Source of the DNA: Adiantum capillus-veneris
Lineage: Eukaryota > Streptophyta > Polypodiopsida > Polypodiales > Pteridaceae
Direction: 5' to 3'
Length of the DNA stretch: 64,000 bases
NCBI GenBank assembly: GCA_014529385.2
Contig: CM043963.1
Location: 94,750,412-94,814,411, forward strand
Positions 1 to 12,181 of this stretch are shown here, piece by piece (position 1 is the stretch's first letter; each line of letters opens with the position of its first letter). Below the pieces are notes generated by a model. The model did no database searches and was not told where the DNA came from. It was given only the letters and a program-made list of their open reading frames with translations. The position numbers and the translations under genes were made by a program.

Positions 1-1
1 T

Positions 2-1110
2 GCACTTGCTAGACTTGGACTTGTAGTCAAATTTGTGGATGATAGATGTACAGTTCATGATCTCAGTTTTGGTGATGAAACTGTTGCATCTGGCCTTTTG
101 TGCCATGGGCTGTATAAGCTCACTTTGTATGACAAGTGTGGACAAAATTTTGCAAATGCAGTTGTAGATTCAAGGGTTATTTCAAATGCAAAACTTTGAC
201 ATACACTTTTTGGTCATCTGAATTTTGTCAATTTGCTGCGTTTGCAGAAATCTGATATGGTTACTTCTTTGCCGCCTCTTGAAGCAGCTGTCAAACATGT
301 TTGTGAAGGTTGTATTTTGGGTAAGATGTAGCATTCGAAGTTTCCAAAGGATGGTTCAGTTAGGGCCACATGCAGGTTGCAGTTTGTGCATAGTGATGTT
401 TGTGGACCCATGCAAACTAGGTGCAAACTCCGTCCTTGGGCAATTACCTTTACTTCATGACTTTCATTGATGATTAATCCAGGCATGCATGGGTATTTCC
501 GCTTAAAGCGAATTCCGAAGTTTTTATCTGCTTTAAACAATTTTTGGCTATGACTGAAAATGTATCGAAATGTACTATGGGCACCCTTCGTTCTGATCGA
601 GGGGGGGAGTATATGTCTCATGAATTTAATGCAATTTTTTGCTTGTCATGGGATAAAACACCAATGTATAGTGCCTTATACGCCTCAATAAAATGGTGTT
701 GCTGAGAAGAAAAACATGTCACTTATGGAAATGGCATGATGTATGGTCAAAATTCAAGCTTTGTCGCATTCTTTTTTGCTTGAGGCCATCATGTGTGCCA
801 GTTATGTACTTAACAGGTGTCCTACGAAATCTTTGCAGTCTATTACTCCATATGAAGCATGGCATGATAGAAAGCCTTCTATTGAGTACATGCGTGTTTT
901 TGGATGTTTGGCATATGCTTTGGTGCCACAAACATAGCGTAGAAAATTGGATGATAAGGCTATCAAATGTATTTTGTTTGGTTATAGTGCTGAAAGCAAA
1001 GGTTACAGGTTGTATCATCCGCAAACAAAGCACATTTTGGTTACACGGGATGTAGTGTTTGTGGAAGATTCTGTTGAGTCCTTGCTTTTATGTACTAGAG
1101 ACAGTAATGT
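2..1110 (+). pseudogene. Copia-1 GAG-pre-integrase and integrase (degenerate)
   Basis: Frame 2 opens inside a GAG-pre-integrase domain (HTLFGHLN is the usual H-x-RLGH motif, preceded by a stop). It is followed by CEGCILGK, the zinc-binding end. The integrase core is then broken by stops and frameshifts. The C-terminal part, with MRVFGCLAYALVP and the downstream GYRLYHP segment, is clear at 743-1075. In a functional element this enzyme would insert the cDNA into the host chromosome. Several stops mean no integrase can be made from this copy. Confidence 0.8.
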
Positions 1111-1470
1111 AAGCTCACAGGACATTTATGACACTTTGTTGCCTCTTTTCAGTGGTGTAAGTTTGAATGTATTTTTAAATACCAATGAGGCAAATGTACA
1201 CCCTATGGGGGTTTTAGAAAATGTTACAGATCAGCCTATACTAATGCAGATATACATGATGTACTTGATGACGAAAGGGCTAAAAATGAGCACGTTAGAG
1301 GTATGCCAAAATGGCTGGTGCATACATTGCGTGACAGTAAATTGGATGCACCTTTGTCTAGTCGTACTCGTTCAGGCTCTAGCCATGCTTTGGCTGTGTC
1401 TAGCTTACATGATGTTGAGGAACCTCTATCTTTTGATGAAGCATAGAATTCAAAAAATTGGATCGCTACC

Positions 1471-2955
1471 ATGCAATCAGAATATGATGCACTTATAGAA
1501 AATGACACATGGACTTTATGTGATTTGCCTCCTGGCAAAAAGGCCATTGGTAGGAAGTGGGTTTACAAGTTGAAACGCAAGCCGGATGGTGAGATCGATC
1601 GCCATAAAGCTCGACATGTTGCAAAGGGTTATGCACAGCAAAAAGGCATAGATTATAAAGAGACTTTTCTCCCACTTGTCCTATGACTACCATGCGTTTT
1701 CTATGTGCATTGGCAGTTGATTTTGGTTGGGATGTACATAAATCAAACATTGTTACTGCTTTCTTGAACGGTGACATATTTGAGGAAGTTTATGTAACGC
1801 ATCCTCGCGGTTTTGTCAAGAAAAGACAAGAGGACAAAGTGTGCAGATGTAAGAAGGCTTTGTATGGGTTGAAGCAATCTCCTCGTGCTTGGTATGAGAA
1901 AGCTGACACTCAATTGTTCAAACAAGGTTTTCGTAACAGTCCAACAGAAAGCACATTGTATGAAAAGCGTGAGGGTGATGTACTTCTCATTGTGGTTCTT
2001 TATGTCGATGATTTATTGATCACTGGACCAAATGAGAGACATATTGCTGAATTTAAGGATGATTTGAATGCTACTTTCAAGATGAAAGATTTGGGGCTGT
2101 TGCATCATTAGTTGGGTATACAGTTTAAGCAATGTGATGGTGGTATTGCTTTGTGTCAGAAAAGTTACATAGAGACATTGCTATGTAAGTTTGGACTTGA
2201 GGATTGCAAACCTATTGCCACTCCCATGGAAACAGGTTTGAAGTTGAGTCTACATGATGCTGGCGATCCTGCTATGTCACTCTTTACCAAAACGTTGTTG
2301 GATGCCTCATTTATGTATGCAACACAAGGCTGGATATTCAGTTTGCAGTCTCACAGGTTAGTAAATTTATGCATAGCCCAGGGTTTAAGCATTGGCAAGC
2401 TGTCAAGAGGATTTTTCGCTACCTTAGTGGCACTTTACATCTTGGCTTGCTTTATCCCAAGGGGGGATCATTGCCGCCAGAGTTACATGCTTTTTTGGAC
2501 TCAGATTGAGCTGGTTGTTTTGGCATGCAAGTGTCCACAAGTGGTTTTTGTTTCATGCTTGGTAGTCATGTATATCATGGTTGAGCAAGAAGCAACCTAC
2601 TGTGGCCACTCCTAGTTGTGAGGTTGAGCACAGGGCAGTCTACACAGCTAGGATTGAGTGTGTATGGCTCAGACGCCTTATGGCTGATTTGGGTGTTGGA
2701 CAGGACACTGCCAGCACTATCTACACTGACAATCAGAGCGCATTGGTAGTTGCGAGGAACCTAGTTTTTCATGCTTGCACAAAGCACATTGAGGTCCAAT
2801 ACCACTATGTCAGGGAGAGGCTCTCAGCATGAGAGATCAGCTTGGCTTATGTGCCAACACAGGACAACCTTGCAGATTTTTTCACAAAGGCATTGTCTCG
2901 TGAGAAGCTCGAAAATTTTTACAAAGCTTTGGGCTTACTCCCCTTTGTGGACTGA
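1471..2955 (+). pseudogene. Copia-1 reverse transcriptase and RNase H (degenerate)
   Basis: The RT starts with the copia signature ENDTWTLCDLPPGKKAIGRK and KHKARHVAKGY-like residues. It continues through TAFLNGDI, YGLKQSPRAWY and the catalytic LYVDDLLITG (about 2007-2030). RNase H follows with CEVEHRAVY, TDNQSALVVARN and the ADFFTKAL ending, closing at a TGA at 2953-2955. Stops or frameshifts occur at about 1684, 2109 and 2830, so the polyprotein is dead although the YVDD residues remain. Confidence 0.85.
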
Positions 2956-3027
2956 TCATGTCCTCAGGGCATGGCACCCCTTTACTCATGTGCCAGCTCT
3001 CGTTCACCGCATCACTCCAGGGGGATT

Positions 3028-3254
3028 TGTTACCATATACATGTGGTAGTGATGTGTGTGAACACACTAGGACCACTGGGGCATTTTTTCCCCCTTTAGA
3101 AATTTTTTTCCTCCGTGCATTGTATATACACCCATCACTCTAGGGCTATCTCTCTTTCCATTGCACACTAAGTAACACACTCTCTATTGTGTGCCTTGAG
3201 CTTCCTTCGTCTTCTCCAAGCTGTGTGCATTTCCTTGCAACCCTAATTCCAACA
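3028..3254 (+). repeat. Probable 3' LTR of copia-1
   Basis: A purine-rich run (CCAGGGGGA) at about 3017-3025 precedes a segment that begins TGTTACC and ends CCAACA, the standard TG...CA LTR ends. It contains a TATA-like run near 3120. The right end coincides with an abrupt switch to chromovirus LTR sequence. The partner 5' LTR is outside the window, so the left boundary is inferred. Confidence 0.6.
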
Positions 3255-4334
3255 GAGGGCTAGCAGGGAATGAGGGTAGGGAAGAGGAAGAAGAAGCATT
3301 CATAGGATAAAGACATAGTTCCTCACTTATCATCACTCTTCTTGCTTAGCATAGCATAATAGCATAGTAATGAAGATGAAGAAGATTGGCAAGCTTAAGC
3401 ATTGAAGAATGGCTCTTGGTTGGATTTGCATTCCATAGCCAAAAGTGTTGGTGTAGGCTCTCAACTTCTCAACAAGCTTGGAGAAGGAGATGGAGCTCTT
3501 GCACTTTTCACTTCACACAATGAGAGAGAGAGAGAGAGAGTGGGAGAGTATACCCCCCAAGCTAACCTCTAGCTTCCTTGGTCAACCCCCCCTTGTAGCT
3601 CATGCTAGAAGATTATTGGACCCCTACAAGCCTAACCAATCACATGTAGGGTGCATATCAAGCAACCATGCTAATCTTGGGACAAGTGTCCCCCTTTCCC
3701 TTTGAGGGAGAGGACTTGATAAATGCATAATCAATTAAATAAATTAGCTAAATTATAATTGGACGCCTTGAGAGGCCAACCAATAGGCTTTAGGCACACC
3801 ATGAGAGCAACATGAAGAGGAAGTTGACAAGTGTCCTTGTTACTTTTTTAGACCAAGCTTGCTTTGTGTGAGGGTATGTGTGTTCTCTCTCATACTCCTA
3901 CAATGAGGGCTCTCCCCCCCTTGAGTAGGGATCATGTTGACTTTTGGGAACCCCTTGAGAACTTTTGTCATGGAGCACCTTAGCACCTTAGTCATGGAGC
4001 ACCTCAAGCACCTTAGTCAACAATCACAACAAGCACCTCAAGCTTGGACTAGGTTCCCATCTTAATCACAGCCCTAGCTTGCCTAAGGACTTTTAACACT
4101 AACCTTTGGAGGTCTTTAATAAAGCTAACCCTAAGGTCTTTAAGCTCCATTAGGTAGCCTTGCTCTTTGACAAACCCTATTTCATTTGGACCCCTTTAAC
4201 CTTGGCCCCATGTTGAGATAGATCAATAAGCACATGTCTATATTCTAACCCCGTTCCTATTTATTCTTCCACATTAAATGATCAGTTTAATATGAGAAAA
4301 TCATTTGGGTTGGTTGGATATTAGATTTATGACA
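3255..4334 (-). repeat. 3' LTR of chromovirus A-prime (truncated by copia-1)
   Basis: The minus-strand start TGTCATAAATC lies at 4334, immediately after a GAGAGAGGTAA polypurine tract. The segment matches 7838-8837 and, in inverted orientation, 57892-59404. The distal end is missing because copia-1 is joined at 3254/3255. It contains an (AG)n run near 3522-3540, where the other copy has GT and G runs. Confidence 0.85.
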
Positions 4335-4449
4335 TTACCTCTCTCTTGAAATCATAGTCGTCCTCGACTATGAGGTAGAAGAGATAAAGTCTTAGTCATT
4401 AATCTATGTTTCTTAGCGGTTATAGGATCCCTTTTTACCCTACAACATC

Positions 4450-5620
4450 ATTCTTGCTACAAACGGAAGTGCACTTTTCAACAGCACTGCAACCTTATTT
4501 TCTCTCCTCTATAGACGCCCTCAACTCTCGTATATGCACCTCGTCTCCTGCTCGTCGCGGCAGCTCTCCTTCTCCGCCAAGATCCCCCCTGCGATTCTAC
4601 ACGTCGGCTCCTGCCAGGGTTGCCCTGTCGGCTTCTACCAGGCTTGCAAAGCCCTTGCTGGCCCTTTCTGATGACGCCCTCTCCTGGTCGCCCTCGCCAA
4701 AAGCAACCTCGTCTTGGAGCTTCTCCCAATCAGTTCGGTGGCGCTATCTCTGCAGTTGACTCCACGATTTTCCTCGCCCTGCTGCTCGACGTCTCTCCTT
4801 CAGCTTCTTGTCAGCCCTGTCCATGCTTTAGTCCTCCTCACCACATTCCTCACTGGTGAGCTCCTCCCCTCTGCAGAAAGTTCTCCTCCTTCCTCGTCAT
4901 GCTGCCGACTAGCTACACCAACTACTAGCATCCTCCTTTTTTATTATGCAACTGGCGTTGTGCTTTTTTTATAAATAGCTTTATCTTTGATTTATTTTTA
5001 GCTCGCAACTCAAGCAATGATTCACATGGCAATCTAGGAGGCCACTTAATTTGGCATATTGTCGAGCATATTCATATCGACAAAAGCATTTTTCAACATA
5101 TGTTTTTTGAAGCATCTTGACCACCTTCATGTTGGCCATCATCGCAATCAATGTATTAGAGTCGATGAAAAAATAAAGCCCATCAAGAACCTTTTGTGCT
5201 TTCATGAACACACAACCTTTGGCTTGTATACCGACCAAGCATCACTAAGCACAATTGTCAAGGTGCAAGCATAGATAATTGTAACAATCACCGTCCCTCC
5301 GCATCCGGCCTTCCTTGCCACAACTATGTTGGTGTATACCGCAATCAATGCCTTCAGTTGCATAATACTCTCCAAACGCTTTGAAGGTGAAAGAAAAAAA
5401 CTCATCCCATGGCTCTCTCTTGATATACTTTTTGACCAAAAAGTACTTTAAAACTTGATCTACTTCTCAAAGTGCACCACCTTTGATATACATTTTGTCT
5501 ACTGACGTACCGAGCATATCTTTGAAATCACGATGATTCCGCCTAAGGAATGATAATATCCAAAAATCATGGCCTGACTCAGCTTCACATTGTGGACGCG
5601 GAGCGTCACGACACCATATG
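4450..5620 (-). other. Segment of foreign origin inside A-prime
   Basis: Homology to chromovirus A stops at about 5620, within the integrase C-terminal region (after a TGKN-like motif). It resumes at about 4452, just before the polypurine tract. The roughly 1.17 kb between has no recognisable retroelement motif. On the minus strand, 5439-4981 contains broken but protein-like reading frames (for example KYIKREPWDEFFSF and MKAQKVLDGLYFFIDSN), followed by a GC-rich stretch at about 4480-4900. It could be a captured host-gene fragment or an old insertion. I do not recognise the protein. Confidence 0.5.
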
Positions 5621-6525
5621 ATTTTTGCCCGTCGTTTGCCTCAATCAAGCCTTGGGAAACTTAAGTACGACCTAATCAATTTCTTTGAATGTCAAGGCCC
5701 TTTTGTGCTTATCAGCAGCAACCTTTTGCCTTTGTTGGGAGATAGATATATCCTCCTTAATCTTTTGGAAAAATTCTTGTAGGTCACAGCTATACTCATC
5801 AGCAGCGAAGATTTTCCCATGTACTTTAAGTAGCAAGGGACTTTTATGTCTTCCCTCTATGATCTCGAAAGGTTCTTTTCCCGTAGAAGTATGGACAATA
5901 TTATTGTGAGCATACTCTACAAGGGGTAAGTACTTTTCCCATTGTGAGCGTTAATCTACTTCTGTAGTGACATAAATATTTAGTAGATTGAGAATCGTAA
6001 GATTGGCTACCTCACTTTGGTCATCCGTTTGTGGGTGATAGGCCGAAGAGAAATTCAATCTTGTACCTAGATTTCAAAGAGACCTTTCCAAAAATTACTA
6101 GTCATTCTAGGATCTCTATCTGACACGATGGATGTTGGAAATCCATGGTGTTTGAAAATCTGAGATCTGAAGAGAGTTGCCATTTGGTGTGCCTTATTAG
6201 TCTTTTTGACAGGAATAAAGTGTGCTTGCTTGCTAAACTTTTCAACTATTGTCCATATTCCCGTACTCACATGGATAGACTTGGGTAATCCAAAGATAAA
6301 ATCCACGGATATAATCTTCCATGGTGAATTAGGGATTGGAAATGGCTGGAGTAATTCAAGTTGCTTCCCTCTATCAGACTTGGTCTTTTCGCATACCACA
6401 CATTTTGAAACATACTCTTGTATGTCCACTTTCATGGTAGGCCAATAGAAGTATGTCTCTACTCCTGGAAGAGTAGGTTGAATACCTCTATATCCCGCAT
6501 AGGGAGGAGCATGGGATTCATACAT
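5621..6525 (-). pseudogene. Chromovirus A-prime integrase fragment
   Basis: Minus-strand ORF 6525-6067 carries the gypsy integrase zinc-binding half (HAPPYAGYRGI, CVVCEKTKSD) and the start of the catalytic core (SVDFIFGLPKS, VSDRDPRMTSNFWKGLF). Further broken frames to about 5621 match the C-terminal integrase of chromovirus A at 47100-47560. It normally joins cDNA to host DNA. A stop after the second catalytic Asp region and later frameshifts inactivate it. Confidence 0.8.
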
Positions 6526-6576
6526 AACTTTCTCACGAAGGGAGTGGGTAACACATAGCCTATTGCCATGGAGAAG

Positions 6577-7476
6577 TTAACCATCTTGCAAGGTGAATGG
6601 TCCATCGCTTGCAAGGAATTTCTTCATGATGGCTCGTAGAGTTTTCCATGTCTTTGAGGCTTCACCGTTGCCACGAAGGCTAGCCGACCAATGATGAGAA
6701 GATTTTTGAAAGTGCATAGCTACATAGCGTAGCTTGGAGGACTCCGTGAAGCCCTCGTCTCCAAAAGGCCACATCAAATTGCTAAATGAAGGCCAATACT
6801 TTGTCGGTAGCACCAAAGGTGCCATCATAGGTAAGAAAAGAGATACTCTTTCCTCCCTCTTTAAATTTCTTGAGCTTTTGGGACCTTCGCCATGCAAGGT
6901 AAGATTTGTGATGTCCTCTCCTCTTGTATTCTCTAGGAGAATAGCTATTTCTTTCATCGGAAGAGGAGGAAGGTAAAGAAGAAGGAGAAGAGGGTGACCT
7001 CTTTCTTGCCTTTTTCTTCCTTTGTTTCCTCTCTTCCCTTTCAGAGCAACGAGGAGAGGGACTATGGGTTGACCGTTTCCTCTTGGGAGGAGTTGGTGAT
7101 CATCTCTAGACCGCCATCTTCGTGGAGCCACATCTTCAGAGGAGCTTAGGGATTTTCTTATTTTTTGTTCTTTGTATTCCTCCTCTCCTATGGGAGAGAG
7201 TCTTCTTTTGGGAGTCTCATCAATAGGCCTCCTAAGCTCTCCCTCCTCTTGGAGAGGAATGGAAATCCCATAAGAACGAAGCAGTTGGGTAACTTCGGCT
7301 TCCAAAGCAAGGTTGCCCATAGCTTGATGCAACCTAGTAACAAGATAATTAACAAACATGGGGGCATCATCATTATCACCTTCAAAGTTATCAATGCTCA
7401 TTCTACTCTCTTGGTTATTGTCAACCATGCTAATTAAACTTATGTATAGAATTACTTTGTGCTTTGGTACCCTCAA
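6577..7476 (-). pseudogene. Chromovirus A-prime gag-like region fused to pre-integrase
   Basis: This 299-codon minus-strand frame starts with a charged, low-complexity region. It holds a capsid-like stretch (ALRGNGEASKTWKTL, IMKKFLAS) and ends with GPFTLQDG, which aligns with the segment just ahead of integrase in chromovirus A (46596-46620). The junction shows that nucleocapsid, protease, RT and RNase H were deleted. Parts of the middle look out of frame, so the original gag is damaged. The gag assignment rests on position and composition rather than a clear motif. Confidence 0.55.
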
Positions 7477-7824
7477 AAACCTTAGCCGCTGCTCTTCTTT
7501 ACCTTTGAAAATTATTTCTCAAGTAGCCACACCCGTGGTTTAGACACTGTTGATTGCAAAGACTAGTGGAGAGGGTCTAACATTGCTCGGTTGATTATTG
7601 TTCTTGTTGAGCTTTCTCGTAGCTCAATAATGGTTAAGCCAAAGGCATGCCCCAAGAGACTCCATTGTTAAGACTGTAGTTTCTAACGGTGTACCTCGAA
7701 CTAAGTCCTTCTCAACCAAGATAATAGATCCCTATCCCACTTACCCTATTGCAATGAACAGATCCAACCTTTCATGGACAACTTAATGACCTCTCTTCTT
7801 AAGTAAGAAAATAGAAAACCATTA

Positions 7825-7836
7825 GCTCCATTACCA
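7825..7836 (-). promoter_or_regulatory. Primer-binding site of A-prime (initiator tRNA-Met type, degenerate)
   Basis: Just inside the 5' LTR, the minus strand reads TGGTAATGGAGC, which resembles TGGTATCAGAGC, the complement of initiator tRNA-Met used by many plant retroelements. The first five and last four bases match. Confidence 0.5.
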
Positions 7837-7837
7837 A

Positions 7838-8533
7838 TGTAATGGAAATGGCCTATAAACTTTGAGAATAGCGGAATCAAGAGAATTGGAGTGAGCATTT
7901 TTATGAGACTACTTTGAGAAAATAGAGGGTGAACTTAATTTAGTGGTAGCAACATAACCATTATATTTAATTAACTTGGCATGAACAATACTTTTGCAAG
8001 AGAGAGAATTAGAGAACATGACAATAGTTAAGGACCGGATTTATGTGGAGCCGGTCCCCCCTCCAATAGGCTTTTGTTTTATAGATTCTCCCATCAAGAG
8101 AGACTTGGTACAATACATCTTTGTGTTCCTTGTGACTTAGCTGATGCAATGAAGATGGAAAGCTTCATGCATCACGAGCATAACATAAACTTTGTAAAAG
8201 CATTAACCATCCCTGGCCTCAGTCCCAAGGCCTCAAACACCTTCAAATGTGGAGAGAGCTATCAAGGAATGAGGGTAGGGAAGAGGAAGAAGAAGCATTC
8301 ATAGGAGAAAGACATAGTTCCTCACTTATCATCACTCTTCTTGTTTAGCATAGCATAATAGCATAGTAATAATGAAGATGAAGAATATGGCAAGCTTAAG
8401 CATTGAAGCATGGCTCTTGGTTGGATTTGCATTCCATAGCCAAGAGTGTTGGTGTAGGCTCTCAACTTCTCAACAAGATTGGAGAAGGAGATAGACCCGA
8501 GATGGAGCTCTTTCACCTTGCACTTCACACAAT

Positions 8534-8566
<33 letters not shown>

Positions 8567-8837
8567 GAGTATACCCCCCAAGCTAGCCCCTAGCTTCCTT
8601 GGTCGGACCCCCCTTGTAGCTCATGCTAGAAGATGATTGGACCTCTACAAGCCTAGCCAATCGCATGTTGGACCCCTATTGAGATGCAACCATTTCTCCT
8701 TTGGGTCCCCTATTGAGATAGGTCTAGAAGCACATATCTATATCCTAACTCTTGTTCCCCTTCTATCTTCCCATATTAAATGATCAGTTTAATATGAGAA
8801 AATTGTTTGGTAAAGTTAGATATTATATTTTATGACA
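7838..8837 (-). repeat. 5' LTR of chromovirus A-prime
   Basis: On the minus strand it runs from TGTCATAAAAT at 8837 to ...TTACA at 7838. It matches the left LTR over most of its length but carries an internal deletion relative to it and to the 1.5-kb LTR at 57892-59404. A (GT)n plus poly-G run at 8535-8568 replaces the AG run of the left copy. Copia-2 integrase sequence resumes directly at 8838. Confidence 0.8.
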
Positions 8838-8839
8838 TC

Positions 8840-9412
8840 TACGCCATGAAGTCTAAAGATGAGACCTTTTCTTGCTTCAAGAAGTTCTTATCTAATGTTG
8901 AAACTCAATCTGAACACGAGTTGAAAGCTTTGCGCTCAAACAATGGTGGAGAATATGTCTCCAAAGAGTTTACAAACTTTTGTTCAAGTAGGGGAATTAA
9001 GCGTGAGTTTACAACTCCTTATACCCTTGCACAAAATGGTGTCGCAAAACAAATGAATAGGACCATCCAAATGCGGATTATATCTATGCTATCCCAGGCT
9101 AATTTACTGCAAGCATTTTGGACTGAAGCATTATACACAGCCGTGTACTTGATCAATAGATCACCACATGCTTCATTACAATTTCATGTACCTTTGGAGT
9201 TATGGTTATGACATAAATTGTCTTATGAAAATCTCCACACATTTGGCTATGAATCTTATGCACATGTACCCAAGGAGTTGCATGCTAAGCTAGATCCTAA
9301 GTCCAGGAAATGCATCTTCATTGGCTATGGTGTAGATGGTCAATTTGGCTATCGTTTATGGGATCCGAAAAGTTGATCAGTGATCTGTAGCATGATGTTG
9401 TCTTTAATGAGA
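8840..9412 (+). pseudogene. Copia-2 integrase fragment
   Basis: It encodes the C-terminal half of a copia integrase: KSKDETFSCFKKF, the catalytic region LRSNNGGEYVSKEF, IKREFTTPYTLAQNGV and the A-x-x-x-NR-x-I segment. It then runs to FGYESYAHVPKEL and GYRLWDPKS. The aspartate of the usual R-T/S-D-NGGEY motif is replaced by N (SNNGGEY). Stops at 9208-9210 and about 9374 break the frame. Confidence 0.8.
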
Positions 9413-9417
9413 CTAAG

Positions 9418-11158
9418 ATGCATAAACAGCCAGTGAAAGAGGTTGAATTCCAGAAAGTGAAGTTTTTCAATGTATCACCTCCTATCCAGACAGCTCCCAA
9501 GCCACTTACTACGCAGGCTAGTACGAGTTCTAATCAGCCGCGGAGATCTCAAAGAGTCTCACATCCGCCAGAAAATTTTGTTCCAGGCGTGGATTTTGTT
9601 TTGCTGATATATAGTGGTGAGCCTTCTTGTTACAAAGAGGCTATGCTAACCAATGATAAGATTCAGTGGGAACATGCTATGAAGAGGGAGCTATCCAATA
9701 TTGCAAAGAACAAAACATGGGAGCTTTTTTCATTGCCAAAAGGTAGGAAAGCATTGCCTTGTAAATGGGTTTACAAGAAGAAGATTGACAATTACAAAGC
9801 TCGTTTAGTGGCCAAAGGTTTCAAGCAAGAATATGGTGTCAATTTCCAAGAAATCTTTTCTCCAGTGGTAAAGATAACCACACTGAGAATGTTGCTTGAT
9901 TTGGTTGCCACTGAAGATATGGAGCTTGATCAAATGGATTTCATTACAGCTTTCTTACATGATGATCTCAAGGAAGAGATTTATATGCAGCAACCTTAAG
10001 GGTTTTGTGCTAAAGGGCAAGGAACATTTGGTCTGTAAGCTTCTAAAAATTTTCTATGGCTTGAAGCAATCATCCTGACAATGGTATCAAAAGTTTGATG
10101 CATTTATGCATTCCCTTGGCTATAAGCGTAGTAATGAGGATCCATGTCGTTACATGAAAAGACAACCCAATGGACAAATTATTATGGTTATTCTTTATGT
10201 AGGTTACATGCTTATTGTTGCTGGTCATTCCAAGGAGGACATTGCTGACTTGAAAACCAAGCTGAAAAGTCAATTTGACATGAAAGATTTGGATGAAGCC
10301 AATCACATTTGGGGTATGCGCATTACTTGTGACCGTAAGAAGAGGTTGTTGTACCTTTCTCAAAAAGAGTATGTGCACAAGGTTCTTAATTGTTTCAACA
10401 TGCAGAAGGGGAAGGCTTCGAGTACTCCATTGCCTGCATATTTGAAACCTAGCAAGAATGACTGTCCCAAATCTGTTGAGGATAAACCTGCAATGGCTAA
10501 GGTTCCTTATGCTTCAACTTGTGGTAGTCTCAGGTATGCCATGGTGGCTTACAAGACTTGACATTTCACATGCATTGGGAGTTGTCACAGATTTATGCCT
10601 AGCCCTGGTAAAAAGCATTGGGATGCTGTCAAGTCGATTCTCAGATACTTAAGTGGCACTGTAGATAGACAGTTATGCTATGGTCGTGGAGAGTCATCCG
10701 TTCAAGGATTTGTAGACAGTGATTACGTAGGCTGTGTTGACAGTCGTAAATTAACAAGAGGCTAGATTTACACATTTGCTGGTTATGCTATTTCTTGGAG
10801 ATCCGTTCTTTAAGACTGTACATCCATTTCTACCACAGAGGCAGAGTATGTTGCATTGAGTGAGGCATGCAAAGAAGTTACTTGGCTTTCTCGCCTAATG
10901 AAAGATCTTAGATTGGATCAGTGTACACTACTTCTTCATTGTGACAGCCAGAGTGCTATTACCTTGGCTAACAATCCAGTATTTCATTCCACAACAAAAC
11001 ACATTAGTGTGCGTTATCACTTCAGACGTGAATGCCTGGCAAACAAGAGCCTTGATTTAGTGAAGATTCCTATGTCAGAGATCACAGTGGATGCACTCAC
11101 TAAAAGTCTCTCCACCCATCAGTTTCAGCATTGTCGTGAGTTGATGGGCATTGGGTGA
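9418..11158 (+). pseudogene. Copia-2 reverse transcriptase and RNase H (inactive)
   Basis: Positions 9418-9999 hold the integrase-RT linker and RT start (PSCYKEAM, NKTWELFSLPKGRKALPCKW, KARLVAKGFKQE, ITAFLHDDL). The palm follows in another frame, and the catalytic box reads LYVGYMLIV, so both aspartates of YVDD are lost. RNase H is seen at 10660-11158 (TEAEYVALSEA, CDSQSAITLANNP, ALTKSLSTHQF) and ends at 11158. The frame is broken at about 9997, 10076, 10559 and 10764. Confidence 0.85.
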
Positions 11159-11267
11159 AGTGTGGTTCTCTTCCATTCTTATGGTCTCCCACATTGGCCA
11201 TCAAGTGGCCATGTGGTCGACTGCCCATCACTAACTGCTACTAACCCTAAGTGTACATCTATACACT

Positions 11268-12180
11268 TGTTTGAGGACAAATCAAACGAGCACCCAGTTG
11301 GCCGGACACGTAGCTGGACACCACTTTTGTAGTCTATTATTTTGCCGAGCTAATGTAGTGATACTCTGTGTAAATCCTAATTCCAGAGTAGCAGGTCAAT
11401 TCCATGAGTTGTAATACTATCATGACAATTGTAAAGGTCCATGTGAACGGGCCACTGGCCATTTAGAATGCCCTAGGTATAAAGTTCAATAACCTTAATG
11501 TGAAAGGAAGCTTATCTTTAGAAGAAGAAGGGAGCTCAAAAAACTTACGCTCAAGCTACGCGCTGCTCCACCTTGTAATCATCGCAGTTAATGAATGGGT
11601 AATCCGTTTTCGATTTCAAAACTTGCATTGTGTTCCTCTTTCTTTGCTCTTTAATTTAAGTGTAAGCATTGACAGTTTTGTTGTGGTTCACAACTACGCG
11701 TCTGTGAGCTATAATTGCAGATTTGAGTGCTTAAATCACTGTTTTTAGTCGTTTTGACCATAGAAGAGTGTTCTTAAACCATAGGATGACAGTTCTGGAT
11801 AGTTCTGTTGCAGTTTTCACGACCTTTTTCATGATGGATCGTGATTTTGGTACCTTGTCGGATTGCGACAAGACTTGCTAGGATAGTGCCCCTAGGTGTC
11901 CTAGATCTCCTCCTAAAGTTTCGTTGCATTTCGAGCCCATTCGAGTGTCAAAATGGCGTGATGACCTAGAGCTGTGAGAAAGGACATAGGCAAATTTTCC
12001 TGATCATTGAGTGTTGGTTTGCTTGTAGAGTTGTTATGTTTGTTTGTTAAGGTTCACTTCTTGAGATTGACAATCTCATAGAGTCTTCGTGCCCCATCCG
12101 AGTCACTTTCCCTGAGTATTGACATTATGTTAGTGCGAGAAAGCTATGCTGCAAACGTCCGTCGTGGCGACCCGCTAACA
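11268..12180 (+). repeat. 5' LTR of gypsy C
   Basis: This 913-bp segment begins TGTTTGAGG and ends CGCTAACA. It closely matches 28380-29294. The left flank ACACT duplicates the bases after the 3' LTR. Confidence 0.9.
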
Positions 12181-12181
12181 T

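Larger units (their letters stand above)
1..3254 (+). mobile_element. Copia element 1, 3' portion
   Basis: This is the 3' part of a Ty1/copia retrotransposon whose 5' end lies left of the window. In order it holds a GAG-pre-integrase segment, integrase, reverse transcriptase with an intact YVDD box, RNase H and a short 3' LTR. The reading frame is broken repeatedly. Its right end (TG...CA) abuts a truncated chromovirus LTR at 3254/3255, which places copia-1 inside that LTR. The missing half of the LTR would then lie to the left of the window. Confidence 0.85.
3255..8837 (-). mobile_element. Chromovirus A-prime, reverse-strand Ty3/gypsy element
   Basis: This element is a second, shorter copy of the family represented by chromovirus A. 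The LTRs share the start TGTCATAA and the polypurine flank AAGAGAGAGGTAA with the A copy. On the minus strand the order is 5' LTR (8837-7838), primer site, gag, a truncated integrase, a foreign segment, a polypurine tract and the 3' LTR. Gag is fused almost directly to the pre-integrase region, so protease, RT and RNase H were lost by deletion. Its right end interrupts the integrase of copia-2. Confidence 0.85.
8838..11267 (+). mobile_element. Copia element 2, 3' half
   Basis: Integrase sequence begins abruptly after the A-prime LTR and continues through RT and RNase H to a stop at 11158. The 5' half must lie left of A-prime and copia-1, outside the window. Its downstream flank is split by gypsy C at a 5-bp duplication (ACACT, 11263-11267 and 29295-29299). 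Confidence 0.8.

Noticed and set aside
8019-8837. LTR of A-prime ending at 8019 (TGACAATAG)
   Set aside because: Homology to the LTR at 57892-59404 continues past this point to 7838, next to a primer-site-like sequence, and the longer version gives a perfect target duplication for chromovirus A.
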